A DNA stretch of 64,000 nucleotides, from assembly GCA_047967505.1 (NCBI GenBank), contig CM106539.1; one strand, 5' to 3'. The position numbers and the translations under genes are program-made. Below, piece by piece: positions 22,637 to 33,818 of this stretch. Position 1 is the first letter of the stretch. The number at the start of each line of letters is the position of its first letter. Below the pieces are notes generated by a model that saw nothing but the letters and a program-made list of their open reading frames with translations, searched no databases and was not told where the DNA came from. Origin of the DNA: Dipteris shenzhenensis. Taxonomy: Eukaryota; Polypodiophyta; Polypodiopsida; Gleicheniales.

Positions 22637-24494
22637 GCCGCATCAATTGGAGGAGGATGCTTCCTTCCCAGACAACCAGGACCAGGATAACCATCCAGTA
22701 CCGCCATCAGTAGCAGACCGAACTCCCCCAACGGTGCTTGGGAGGATTCAAGACAAAGAAGATGAAGAAGAGCCTGCAGAACCACAACAGCAACGACCAT
22801 TCCCGAAGTGGGTAAAGCAGCTTTTGGATGGCAGAGAACCTCCAGCCATTGAGGAGGAACCATCCAAACACCGCCGGTCCAAGAGATTAGAGGAGCAAAG
22901 AAGGGCGCAGGAACACTTGGTCAACTATGCTTTGATGACAGAAGTGATCCGTGCTTATGAACCCAAGTGTCTTGAAGAGGCACAGGGTGATGATAGGTGG
23001 ATGGAGGCTATGCAACCGGAGTATGGCTCCATAATGAAGAACAACACTTGGGACCTTGTGGATCGACCACCAAAACACAAGGTAATCAGAACCAAGTGGG
23101 TGTACAAGACCAAGTACAAGTCCAACGGCACGTTGGATAAGTACAAGGCTCGGCTCGTGGCAAAAGGATTTGCACAGGTACATGGTTTTGATTATCAAGA
23201 TACTTTTTCTCCCACAGCTCGACTAACCACTATTCACAGTGTTTTGGCTTTAGCTGCCCAGGGAAGTTGGCCCGTGTTTCAGATGGATGTGAAATCCGCC
23301 TTTCTAAATGGAGATCTCAAGGAGGAGGTATATGTGGAACAACCACCAGGTTTTGAGATCCCCGGTTCAGAAGGTAAAGTCTGCAAACTGAAGAAGGCAC
23401 TTTACAGGCTGAAACAGGCCCCACAAGTGTGGTACTAGCAAATTGATGCCTACTTTCTGCAAAACGGGTTCAGGAGGAGCCCATCTGATGCAAATTTGTA
23501 TATCTTCAGAGAAGGAGGCAGGTGTATGATCGTGGTCCTTTATGTGGACGACCTTGTCATAACAGGGAACCATGAAGAGAAGATCTCGCAGACGAAGCAG
23601 TTGCTAGGAAGAGAGTTTGAAATGACAGACCTCGCTGATGCATTTCTGTTTGGGGATTGAAGTTTTGCAGGATCCGAAACAGATCTTCATTTCACAGCTG
23701 AAGTATGTGGAGAGATACTGAAGGCATTAAGTGCAAGACAGTTGGTACCCCTATGGAGGTTGACACGAAGCTCTCAAATGAGGATTCATCACCGGTGGAC
23801 GAAAGCGAAGTACAGAAGACTTGTGGGCAGCTTGATTTTACCTATGCAACACACGACCGGACATCAGTTTTGCGACTGGTGTACTAAGCAGGTTTTCCAA
23901 TAAGCCCCGGGAGAACCATTGGAGGGCAGGGATGCGGGTGCTGAAATACATCAAAGGCACACTTGATTATGGCATCACCTATACCAAGGGCAACATCTTG
24001 ACTGGATTCTGTGACTCGGATTGGGCAAGAGACGTGGACAGCAGGAGATCAGTGACAGAGTACTGTTTCTCACTTGGATCTGGAGTTGTGTCATGGGTCA
24101 AGAAGAAGCAACCCACAGTTGCTCTTTCTTCTACTAAGGCCGAGCACAAATCTGCATGCTTTGCTTCTTGCGAGGCAATGTGGTTGAGGAGGATTTTGGG
24201 GGACATGGGTGCAGTGCAGAACAAGCCTACACAGTTATCATGTGACAATCAGAGTTGCATGGCGATTGCAAAGAACCCGGTGTTCCACGCACAAAACACA
24301 TTGAGATTCAATATCACTTTGTATGCAAGCTCATCATGGATGGAGAGGTCGACTTGGTATATTGTCCGACTATAGAGAACGCTGCGGACATCTTCACGAA
24401 GGCTCTTGGAAGAGACTTGCTAGAGAGGCATCTTCATCGACTTGGCATTGGGCCGAAAAAGTAAGTTCACTTGCAGGTGGACATTGAGGGGGGG
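22637..24494 (+). pseudogene. Copia element 3: linker, reverse transcriptase and RNase H
   Basis: The Pro/Glu-rich linker (22647-22900) leads into RT with KWVYKTKYKSNGTLDKYKAR near 23095, MDVKSAFLNGDLKEEVYVEQ near 23284, ALYRLKQAPQVWY near 23399 and YVDD at 23541-23552. RNase H follows with CDSDWARD near 24012, STKAEHKS near 24132 and CDNQSCMAIAKNP near 24241, then ADIFTKALGRDLLERHLHRL near 24385. Breaks: TAG at 22634 and 23436, frameshifts near 23640, 23700, 23830 and 24290. The polypurine tract ATTGAGGGGGGG (24483-24494) closes the internal region. Confidence 0.93.
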
Positions 24495-25227
24495 TGTTAG
24501 ATATCAATGCTCCACTCTCGTGTAACTACGCGAGAACCAGATAACTCTACTTGTAAGCCCCCCATATGAGGAGAAGGCATTTAAGTAGCTCGGTTATCCG
24601 GTAGGTCTTGGTTTGGACACCAGATGGGGGTCATGTGTGGCCTGATGGCTGGACGGCTTCAAATAAAGTTGGCACACCACCAGCTAGGCTACATGCAAGT
24701 GCGGGAAGGCATCCCTTGACTAACTGCACTGAGGGTAGACGGAGCATTTCCCGGGGCAGCCCACTCTCGAGTTGCGGGGCCTGTTTGGAGCCTCAGATGA
24801 TCCCGGATGGCTCTGGGCCGAACACGTAACGTAGGTCAGTTGCTCTATTTTGCACACTGGTTCTATCGTATGGTCGGTGGCCTATTTCGGGATCGACCCC
24901 CAGCCGACCGTTTTGGGCGGACTGGGTCGGTCACCCAATTGAGCCTAATCGACTATGACTGGTGGCTATATAAGAGCAAGCCCGTGAAGCCCATTGCATC
25001 ACTGGCTATAGCAACCCTGATTCCTTAGCATCCAGGCTCCGTATTCTACTGTTTCCAGCATGCCATCGAAGCTTCTTTCACAGGAGCGCACGGTTGGGAG
25101 GCAGCACCATCTATTGTATCAGTTCTATAGTAATCAAAATTTTTGATTCTCCATACTATCTTGTTTTCTCTCTTGCGTACGAGATCCTGTTATCTGTTGA
25201 GCATAGACCTTGTATTATTTTCTTACA
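24495..25227 (+). mobile_element. 3' LTR of Copia element 3
   Basis: Begins TGTTAGATATC right after the polypurine tract and ends TTTTCTTACA, giving near-inverted ends TGTTAGA/TCTTACA and 733 bp. A clear TATA box CTATATAAGAGC sits at about 24966-24977; the 5' LTR has been lost, so integration age cannot be estimated. Confidence 0.78.
24966..24977 (+). promoter_or_regulatory. TATA box of the Copia 3 LTR
   Basis: CTATATAAGAGC in the middle of the LTR is a strong plant TATA match. Transcription would be expected to start about 30 bp downstream, defining the U3/R border near 25005. Confidence 0.65.
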
Positions 25228-25560
25228 TAACCCTCCTCCCATGTGCACCTTTCCCATATCAGCCCTAAATGGCATCCAAGAGGAGGTGGGCCCTCTTGGG
25301 CAATTTTTGATTACCCCTCCCAAATCAAAAGTTTACCTTTTGACACTATCCTTTCTCAATAAAAATTATATTTACTCACACTATAATTTTGAACTAATAA
25401 TGAGTGAACACGAGGGAGAGGGAGAGGGAGGAAGGGAGTGCAATGCAAGGGAGAGGGAGAGCGAGAGAGGAAGGGAGGGGAACACAATGGGGGCAAGAGT
25501 AGAAGGGAGGGTCCTCAAGGAATTCAAACTTCTCGCTTTAGAATTCAAACTTCCCGCTCC
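25228..25560. other. Noncoding sequence with (GAGGGA)n
   Basis: No gene. A GAGGGA-type purine run lies at 25413-25480, and a 20-bp direct repeat GAATTCAAACTTCYCGCT occurs near 25521 and 25541. Confidence 0.6.
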
Positions 25561-25572
25561 TCCTTCTCTCCC

Positions 25573-25643
<71 letters not shown>

Positions 25644-26060
25644 CTCCCCTTCTCCCCCTGCCCCACTCCCCCCTCCCCCCCCGTCTTTCCCCTCCCCCCC
25701 CCTCGCTCCCCTTTTCCCCTCCCCCCCCCTTCCCCCCCCCTCGCCCTTTTTCCTTCCCCCCTCCCCTTGCCCTTTTCCCCTCCCCCCTCCCCCCTTTCCC
25801 CTTTCCCCTCCCCCCCCCTTCCCCCTACCCCTACCCCTACCCCCCTTCCCCCTCCCCCCTTTCCCCTTCTCCTCCCTCCCCCCCCCCCCCTTTTTCCCTT
25901 ACCCCCCTTTACCCCTTCCCCCCACTTTACCCCCCCCCCCCCCCCTATCCCTTTTCCCCTCCCCTCCATCCCCCCTCCCCCTTTCCTCCCCCCACCTTCC
26001 CCATCTCACCCCCCCCCCTTCCTTCTGTTCCCCTCTCCTCCATTCCAATAGTTCTGTTTT
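25561..26060 (+). repeat. Extreme polypyrimidine tract: (TC)n then C-runs
   Basis: A (TC)n microsatellite (about 25583-25632), a short (AC)n, then about 400 bp of almost nothing but C-runs of 3-14 separated by T. The complementary strand has dozens of G-runs. Long open frames here (Pro/Ser/Leu or Gly/Arg/Glu) are artefacts. Confidence 0.95.
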
Positions 26061-26238
26061 TTTCCTACCCTCCCCAAGGTAAATTTTCAAGGGCGAATTT
26101 AGGATCTTCTCCAGACTAGTGTGGCTAATATTTCCATCTTGAAATTTGATCAATTCGCCCCAAAATTAAATTAACTTTCTCCTATGAGGTCCAAATTTAG
26201 CCCTCCAAGCACTCAAAAGGCTTCAACCTCGGGCTGGG

Positions 26239-27275
26239 CTACTGTAATTTCCTTCTAACCATGACACCCATCAGGTCTTTGAAATCTGCATGTGTGTAGG
26301 ACTTCCAAGATGACATCCTCATCTTCAACCAAGCTTGGACATGATGCATGCTATCATAAAGAAGCTTGTTCTCATTATCCATTGGATAAAATATGAGATC
26401 TCCTTTTAAAGCTGAGAGCCATTCTCCCTGCTTATTAGGATCCTGGGTTCCTCCTTTGAATCTATGGTCTGCCAAAATATCATTTGAGTTTGTACCACAC
26501 ACTTGTCCAACCAAGCTATTGCCATAATGCAAGAAAGACAATTTATCCCTGACTTCAGATGGTACACCCACATAGGCATGGTGCTATTTTAACAAGGCAT
26601 CATCAATGTCCCACTTGGCCTGTAAACTCATGTACATATTGGGCATGTGGCGTCCTTCCACATAAATTTGTCCAAGCTGTGTTCGAGGTTGTGTCCAGAC
26701 TCTATGTAAAGCCTACTATATGATTGAGATCAAGGCCAACTCCTCTCTCAGGCATTGTGTTGAAATAGAGCTGAGAAATAAGTGTTGGAGGGATATGCTT
26801 CCCCAAAAGCTTCCACATGAGGTTGGGATATGCCAAATGGCAATAGTGAATACCAGTCTCTATCCCCTGCATGTAACTCAAGGATATCACCCCCTAGAAG
26901 AGTCACTGGTGGAAAACTCTAGTAGAAATTTCCCATGGGCAAGATCATAGTGGATTGCTTACTAATAGGCTTTCCACAAATGGAAGGACCTAGCTGGTTG
27001 TGTAATAAGTACTCTGCCTTTTGCCCAAAATGCACCTTGTGTGGGGTTACAATGAAATTCCCATGCATTAGGGTGCCTTGGTGCTCTGCTGACAAGGATG
27101 CAGCATTATCGTGCCATATGAGGTCACCACCCTCAGGAAGAGGCCCTTTGTTCTTCATGATCCTCAACTTCTGTTGTGGCAAGTTTGCCTCATCCCCAAC
27201 TATAGACTTACCTTGGTCTCCTGCAATAGCACTTCCATGTGCTTTCCCATCAAGTTGCATATCTGCATTACCTTG
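26239..27275 (-). pseudogene. Unrecognised minus-strand coding-like sequence, distal part
   Basis: Minus-strand open stretches (26919-27275 and 26239-26571, with shorter ones between) use a balanced amino-acid mix, for example LIWHDNAASLSAEHQGTLMH and WLKMRMSSWKSYTHADF, unlike the compositional frames elsewhere. Stops and shifts separate them. Read on the minus strand this lies downstream of 33819-35419, and the Ty3 element at 27281-33813 separates the two halves. I do not recognise a family; an old transposable-element protein or a broken host gene are both possible. Confidence 0.4.
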
Positions 27276-27280
27276 CTGCT
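27276..27280 (+). repeat. Target-site duplication, left copy (CTGCT)
   Basis: CTGCT immediately precedes the 5' LTR and recurs immediately after the 3' LTR at 33814-33818. Confidence 0.85.
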
Positions 27281-27725
27281 TGTTACGCTCAAGTCGAGGT
27301 AACATGACCTCGGAAGGGTCAGTCGATATTTTCCTTTAAAGGATCAATGTTTGTATTATATTTGTTTGGACTTCATGTAAATGATCAAAAAGGAATAAAG
27401 GTCAAGGTCCTTGGTGTGGGTGACAAGGCACTAGACTAGGTGGATCTAAGGCTAAGGGACCTAAATGCATGAAATGTGCCTAGGGGCAAATGGTTTAAAG
27501 ATATCCCAAGAGAGGGGTAAATAATGCATTAAGGAAGGACCCTACAATTATGACATGTGGCATACTAGATTCATCTAGGGCTCGTTGGGAATAAGCACGC
27601 ATGAGCTTTTACGTAATCAGACTATTTGGGATCTTGCTACCAACGAGGTTGGCTGGGAGGATAAACCAAGTGCCCATGCCCGTGATTCGACAATAAGCAG
27701 GAAGAAATCAGATTAGACTGTGTTA
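27281..27725 (+). mobile_element. 5' LTR of Ty3 chromovirus
   Basis: 445 bp starting TGTTACGCTCAAG and ending GACTGTGTTA. It matches the 3' LTR over its whole length with about nine substitutions and two indels (4 and 10 bp), close to 2 percent. The right end is TA rather than the usual CA, judged from where the two LTRs diverge. Confidence 0.95.
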
Positions 27726-27727
27726 TT

Positions 27728-27739
27728 TGGTATCAGAGC
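27728..27739 (+). promoter_or_regulatory. Primer-binding site (initiator tRNA-Met)
   Basis: TGGTATCAGAGC two bases after the 5' LTR is the classical plant retroelement primer-binding site complementary to the 3' end of initiator tRNA-Met. Confidence 0.95.
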
Positions 27740-28651
27740 ACAGGTTGTATTGGGCGTGTGATGACGAACAGTATGGGTAGCGTGGATGAACGATGATGCA
27801 ACTCTGCTATCGAGCGGTCACAAGAGGGTACGGTTCATAGACGTCATCGCAGTGCTGATGACGAAATAGGAGACGGATGAGGATACAGCCAAGCTGTAGG
27901 TTTATACCTTGGTATCTCGGAAGGCAGGTGTGAAGGAAATTTTGGACACCCGCTAGTTTACGGTTAGCTTAGGGCCAAGGAATTTTGGCCGTGATACTTG
28001 CGTCATCCACTGTTCGTTCCAACATCGAGAATTTCACAACACCTTGACTTTCTGCATAGTACCTCGGTTGGATACAGAGCCAGCTTCTTTGAAGCAAGAG
28101 GAAGCCACTTTGATCGTGCAAAAAGAGTTGGCGATAGACGAGATTTTACAGAGGATTGTGAAGCTCCGACTGCGAACTACCACAAATCGTTGACATTGGG
28201 CTGCGTCAAAAAATTCGATCGACAGAGGACCACAGCGCTGCCTAGCTCGAAGCCCTACACGTGAACAGGCCCTTAGAAGCAGGAAGCGTACCTTGGTGGA
28301 GTCAATTACAGACACTGCGCAGAATCATGCTTATAGCATACCTCAGCGTGTGTTGTTCGCATGGATATACTAGGGGGCTTTTGACTCTTTATTCCCTCTA
28401 TTTTATTTGGTTAAATTTCTGAAGTTTTGAGGTGGGTGAGTTGGATTGGGAACAGATTTACACCTTTGGATTTAAGGGCTTGAGGTTTCTTAGATTGCAG
28501 GAGTTTCCCTAGTATAGGGAAAAACAGGTTTGGCTACAGTGTGATATATGCTTTGTCAGCTATAAAGTTGGAAGTTGGACTTTCAATTTGTAATTACAGT
28601 TTCAAGCGGTATTTTTTTTATTTAAAAAAAAAAACACACCTATTGATCTGA
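27740..28651 (+). other. 5' leader of the Ty3 element
   Basis: Untranslated leader between the primer-binding site and gag. It contains a T-rich then A-rich stretch (28611-28634) just before the gag ATG. No conserved coding frame. Confidence 0.7.
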
Positions 28652-29850
28652 ATGGAAATAGAAGAAGCTTCCAAGATGGATCCCGTAGAGTCGGGAGTCC
28701 GGCCGACCCCGCAGGTGTCGCGCCCAGCAGGTCATACACTGTCTAGCAGAATTGCAATGTTAGAGGATGCCTTGCAACAGATTTTAGTGCAGTAGTTACA
28801 AACAAATGTGGGGCAGTCTGAACTCACGAAAATGGTGCATAGTATGTCTGCCAGACCATCTCATGAGGAGAAAGGTAAATCTCCGATGGAACCGGAGTCC
28901 AGTGTTTGTACGGTCGAGCCTAGGAGGGCTAAGGTGCCTAATATTGCCAATTATAGGCCTGAAAAGTATTTCGGTCGGATGTCTGACCGTAGTTCCGATA
29001 TCATTGATACCTGGTGACACAAATGGGACGAGGCATTTGCCATTTGTGAAATCAGGAATGATATGAAGAAAATCCGTGAGGCCACCCATATGTTTAATGA
29101 GGCTGCGGATAGGTGGTGGATAAAATAGCAAAAAGATGGAGTAGCATCCACTACCTGGGAGGGGTTTAAAAAAGAATTTAGAAAACACTTCCTACCTCCT
29201 GACGAAGCATCTCGAGCTTGGGATCAGTATCAAAACCTTCATGAGAGAAATTTGTCAGTGGCAGAATACACTGATAAGTTTAGAGAAAGTGTAATGAAGG
29301 TTGATGAGCCCCTACCTCAGTCAATCCAAGTAAAAGATTTTATCTTTGGATTGAATGATCGGATAAAGATGGAAGTTCAGGCTAAGTATCCAAACACGCT
29401 AGATGAAGCAATTGCCATAGCCCTGAACTATGAGGATGCAAAAGGGAACAGACCAAGTGGGTTTGTGCAGGTTGGGACTCAGTATGGGTACCCGAAGAAA
29501 ATTGGGTTTAAGAAAAAGTGGATTAGCAAAGGGAGTGCCTCACAGCCTAGTGGTCAAGCCAAGCAGGCGAAACCAGTTGAGACTCCCAAATTGAGTACCA
29601 CCATTGGAATCAAAAGGAAAGTAACACCAATGGCAGCTCGGGCTTGTTGGTCGAAGTCCTCTTTGAACCTAGAGCAAAGGGAAAAAAGCGAGGAGAGAAG
29701 GCTTGTGTTTTGGTTGCCTTCAGCCTCATTAGTGGAAAGATTGTCCACGAAACAAAGATCATCGGATGGCTGAGATGGTGGTCTCAGAATGCGACGTGGA
29801 AATGGAGGGAAGTCCCAGAGCAGAACAGATGTAGATTTAGCTAGTGGGAT
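28652..29850 (+). pseudogene. Ty3 element gag
   Basis: ATG 28652 opens a frame that, apart from stops, runs to about 29773 (starts at 28652, 28808 and 29252 share one frame). The gag core shows the Retrotrans_gag pattern: a Trp-rich helix (AADRWWIK), WEGFKKEFRKHFLPP, and YTDKFRESVMKVDEPLPQS. Stops are TAG at about 28793 (CAG expected), TGA at about 29017 (CGA fits) and TAG at about 29126 (TGG expected). A frameshift precedes the zinc knuckle near 29708-29748, read in another frame as CFGCLQPH then a TAG then WKDC. Gag would form the particle and bind RNA; this copy is defective. Confidence 0.9.
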
Positions 29851-32800
29851 CTTCTCAAAGGTCAATACCTTTTTTGTTATGTGTGTCTGTTGCTAAGTTA
29901 GTAACTAGTGCACCTGATAATATCCTATCAAAGCCCGTAGCAACGGGGTATACAGCCTTTAATGATACGGAGTTAATTAAGATGAAAGAGCAAGTAGCTA
30001 ATCATCAGGTCATTGTGTTGTTTGACTCAGCGTCAACGCACAATGTAATTAACTCCAAGCTCGTAAAAAAAGGCTGAAACTAAAGACTAGCCCATCTGAC
30101 TATGCATATACAGTCAGGATGGCAGATGGAAGTTCAACTGAAGTATGGGACCAAAGGGTTACCCAGTTGGAGCTTCGAATTCAGGACTATGCTGAGAAGC
30201 TTCATTTTGAAATGACTAAGCTTGCTCATGCAGACATAGCCCTGGGTAAGGCTTGGCATTCTAGGAAGAATCCATCCATAGATTGGAAAAAGCACATTTA
30301 TCAATTCAAGATGAATGATGTGCTGTATGTCTTACGAGGTGAAAGGGATATACGTCAAGGACCGTTGGTTTCCGTGATGGAAATTCGAAAAGCTCAAGAA
30401 GAGTTTTTGTTTCTTTGTACAGCATCGGTAGAGCCGATTGATGATTCTTCGGCTAGCACTGATGTTGCTCAAAATGGAGAGATGGCCAAGCTGGCTGATC
30501 AAATAACAGAGGAGTTCTCTGATTGTTTTAGGGATGAGCTACCTTATGGGTTACCTCCAGAGCGGAATGTTCAGCATAAGATTGAACTAATCCCGAGGGC
30601 AAAACTTGTAAATAGGCCTCCCTATAGGTTGAGTTTTACTAAAGAGGCAGAGGTGTGAAGACAACTGGAAGAATACCTCAAGTTGGGGCAAATTCAACCA
30701 AGTTTTTCACCTTTTACTTCCCCAGTGATATTAAAGAAGAAGAAAGATGATACTTTTCGTCTCTGTATAGATTATATAGCATTGAATAATATTACTATTA
30801 AGCACAGGTATCCGATGGCTTGGATCGATGATTTGCTAGATGCATTACATGGGGCCGTAATTTTCAGTAAGATAGATCTTAAATGTGGCTACCATCAGAT
30901 CCGTATTAGAGCCGAGGATGTGCATAAAACCGCTTTTAGAAGCAAGTTTGGACATTATGAGTTTTTGGTAATGCCCTTTGGACTTACCAATGCTCCAGCT
31001 ACATTCGTCATGCTTATGAACTATTTACTACATCTGTATATCGGAAAGTTTGTAGTACACTTTATTGACGATATTCTGGTATTCAGTAAGAGTATTACTG
31101 AGCATTATGAACACTTAAGAATAGTGTTCAGTACTTTGAGGAAAGCCAGTCTTTATGTAAATAAAAAGAAAACTATACTATGTATGGTAAGACTTGAATA
31201 TTTAGGATTCATAATTACTCCTGAGGGGGTAGAAATGGATCCAAAGAAAGTGGCTGCGATACTGACTTGGCCAATCCCACAGAGTCTGACCGCTTTGCGA
31301 TCATTCTTGGGATTTGTCCAATTTTATCAAAGGCATATCAAAGGATATTCCGAAATAGTATGGCCATTGACTGATCTGACCTCAGATAAAGTATCTTTTA
31401 TATGGGGATAGAATCAATAGGAAAGTTTTAACACCATAAAACAAGTTGTGGTCACAGGACCAGTGTTAAAAATAGTTGATCCCCAGAAACCGTTTTTTCT
31501 TGAAACCGATGCAAGTGGCATTGCGGTATGAGTAGTTCTCCTCCAAGAGGGAAGGCCAGTAGCCTTTGAAAGCAAGAAGCTTTCTCCCTCTCAACGAAAT
31601 TGGCCAACTCATGAATTAGAGTTGTATGTTGTTGTCCATGCTTTGAAAACATGGAGACATTATTTGTATGGATCAGAGTTTTATGTGGATGTTGATCATG
31701 ATACTCTAAAACATTTTTGTAAACAACCTGACTTGAGAGGCCGCCAAGCTAGGTGGGCAGAACTCATGCAGGAGTTTAATTTGACGATTCGGTACCGAAG
31801 AGGGAAGGATAATAAAGTTGCTGATGCGTTGTCACGCATTATGCATAACATGAGTTTCACGGTGTTAGAGAGTGCTCTAACGACCGAGATTAGAGAAACT
31901 CAAAAGGTGGACGAGTTCTCGTCCAGAGCCTTTGGCCTAAGGCTCATGTATTAAAACCTGGAGAAAAGGATGACTTGGCATCCAGAAAAGGCCAAACTTA
32001 TGCAAGATATGCCATAAGGGATGGTATGCTGAAAAGAAATGGCAAGGTAGTGGTACCTAATCAGAATGATCTCAGGCAGAGAGTCATTCAACAATGCCAT
32101 GATAGCCCATGTGCAGGACATCCAGGAGTCGAGAAGACATATGATCTATTAAAGCGAGATTTCTTTTGGCCAAAGATGAAAATGCATATTCATGAATATG
32201 TGACGCGTTGTTTTTCGTGTCAGGTAAGTAAGGCAGAGTGGGTGAAGCCACCCGAACTTTTACAGCCCTTGGAGATACCACTAGGTAAGTGGGAGAGCAA
32301 ATCCATGGACTTTATTGTAGGACTGCCTACGACACAAGGTGGATATGATTCTATCCTTATGGTGGTTGATCGTCTTACCAAGATGGCTCACTTTATTCCA
32401 ACTAGAGAGTCTGTTAGTGCCCTGCAAGTGGCGGATTTGTTATTAGACATATATTTTGTTTGCATGGATTACCTAAATCCATAGTGTCAGACAGGGATGT
32501 CAAATTTACCGGTCATTTTTGGACTGCAGTATTTGAAACACTAAGGACTGAGTTGGGAATGAGTAGTGGGGATCATCTAGAAACGGACGGTCAGACAGAA
32601 AGAATCAACCAAATTTTAGAGGATATGCTTAGAGCATATGTCATTGAGGCAACATACATGGGACAAGTGGTTGCCATTGTTAGAGTTTGCCTACAATGAT
32701 AGAAAACATTCCTCTACAGGGTTCAGTCCATTTGAGCTGAACTATGGTTATAGACCAGCGAATCCAACTATAGTTGGAATACCTCAGAAAGTGCCTAGTG

Positions 32801-33362
32801 CCGCGAACTTTGTGATTCAGATGCGGGAGATGCTAGCACTTGCGAGAGCTAACATCTGCCAAGCTATGGATAGAGCTAAGGCGTATGCGGATGAAAACCG
32901 ATCCGCTAGAGAATTTAAGGAAGGAGAAAAAGTTTTTCTCAGAGTTCCTTCGCACTCTAAGTCTTTGACTGTAGGAGAGTGTGCTAAGTTATCACCTCGA
33001 TATTGTGGGCCATGGTTAATTCTAAAAAGAATAGGCAAGGTAGCCTATAAATTAGAATTACCACAGGGTTGTAAGATGCACCCAGTGTTTCATGTTTCTC
33101 GTTTAAAGAAATTTTTGCATACAAGTGACTCACTAATCGAGGGTGTTGTTTTGTTTCAGGAGTTAGAGGATAATGCAAGACACAAACCAACATGAATCCT
33201 GGACTGAGGAACAATGCAAGTACGCAATTGGAAGATACCCATGATGTTGGCTGCATGGCATGGTCTACCTCTATCAGAAGCTACCTGGGAATCCGTATAC
33301 CAGTTACGGAGAGTGTTCCTAGACTTTATCATCGAGGATGCTGATGCTAAAGAGGGAAGGAA
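29851..33362 (+). pseudogene. Ty3 chromovirus pol (protease, RT, RNase H, integrase, chromodomain)
   Basis: Order is protease, RT, RNase H, integrase, which defines Ty3/Gypsy. Protease: VLFDSASTHNVI near 30013, with Gly of DSG changed to Ala. RT: RLCIDYIALNN near 30760, KIDLKCGYHQIRI near 30870, VMPFGLTNAPATF near 30969, FIDDILVF near 31061. RNase H: LETDASGIAV near 31501, then HELELYVVVHALKTW near 31611. Integrase: zinc region H..H..CFSC (about 32098-32220), SMDFIVGLP near 32305, VSDRDVKF near 32485, TDGQTERINQ near 32587. The C-terminus has HPVFHVSRLKKF and a chromodomain-like ending (33193-33345, LAAWHGLPLSEATWESV). Stops include TGA at about 30656, 31529, 33193 and 33205 and TAG at about 31409; frameshifts lie near 30080, 31955 and 32455. 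RT is almost intact. Confidence 0.95.
33193..33345 (+). pseudogene. Chromodomain of the Ty3 integrase
   Basis: In the same frame as integrase and after two TGA codons, the sequence reads ILD, MQVRNWKIPMMLAAWHGLPL, SEATWESV and LRRVFLDFIIEDADA. This matches the chromodomain pattern LDxR...RN..I...LVxWxGLP..EATWE...L...FP.F.LED. Both TGA codons sit where CGA (Arg) is expected. Chromodomains steer integration toward heterochromatin; this assigns the element to the chromoviruses. Confidence 0.85.
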
Positions 33363-33813
33363 TGTTACGCTCAAGTCGAGGTAACATGACCTCGGAAGGG
33401 TCAGTCGACATTTTCCTTTAAAGGATCAATGTTTGTATTATATTTGTTTGGACTTCATGTAAATGATCAAAAAGGAATAAAGGTCAAGGTCCTTGGTGTG
33501 GGTGACAAGGCACTAGACTAGGTGGATCTAAGGCTAAGGGACCTAAATGCATGAAATGTGCCTAGGGGCAAATGTTTTAAAGATATCCCAAGAGAGGGGT
33601 AAATAATGCATTAAGGACCCTACAATTATGACATGTGGCATACTAGATTCATCTAGGGAGTTTTGGGGCTCGTTGGGAATAAGCAAGCATGAGCTTTTAC
33701 GTAATCAAACTATCTGGGAGCTTGCTACCAACGAGGTTGGCTGGGAGGATAAACCAAGTGCCCGTGCCTGTGATTCGACGATAAGCAGGAAGAAATCAGA
33801 TTAGACTGTGTTA
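33363..33813 (+). mobile_element. 3' LTR of Ty3 chromovirus
   Basis: 451 bp, TGTTACGCTC to GACTGTGTTA, preceded by polypurine AAAGAGGGAAGGAA. The 6-bp length difference from the 5' LTR is explained by a 10-bp insertion (near 33658) and a 4-bp deletion relative to it. Followed by CTGCT, the right target duplication. Confidence 0.95.
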
Positions 33814-33818
33814 CTGCT
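33814..33818 (+). repeat. Target-site duplication, right copy (CTGCT)
   Basis: Matches 27276-27280, so the element inserted by a normal integrase reaction and both ends are original. Confidence 0.85.

Noticed and set aside
25094-26119. Long open frames (up to 341 codons) across the C/T tract, plus Gly/Arg/Glu frames on the other strand
   Set aside because: They result from stop-free polypyrimidine composition; the peptides are Pro/Ser/Leu or Gly/Glu/Arg runs with no domain and all three frames are open together.
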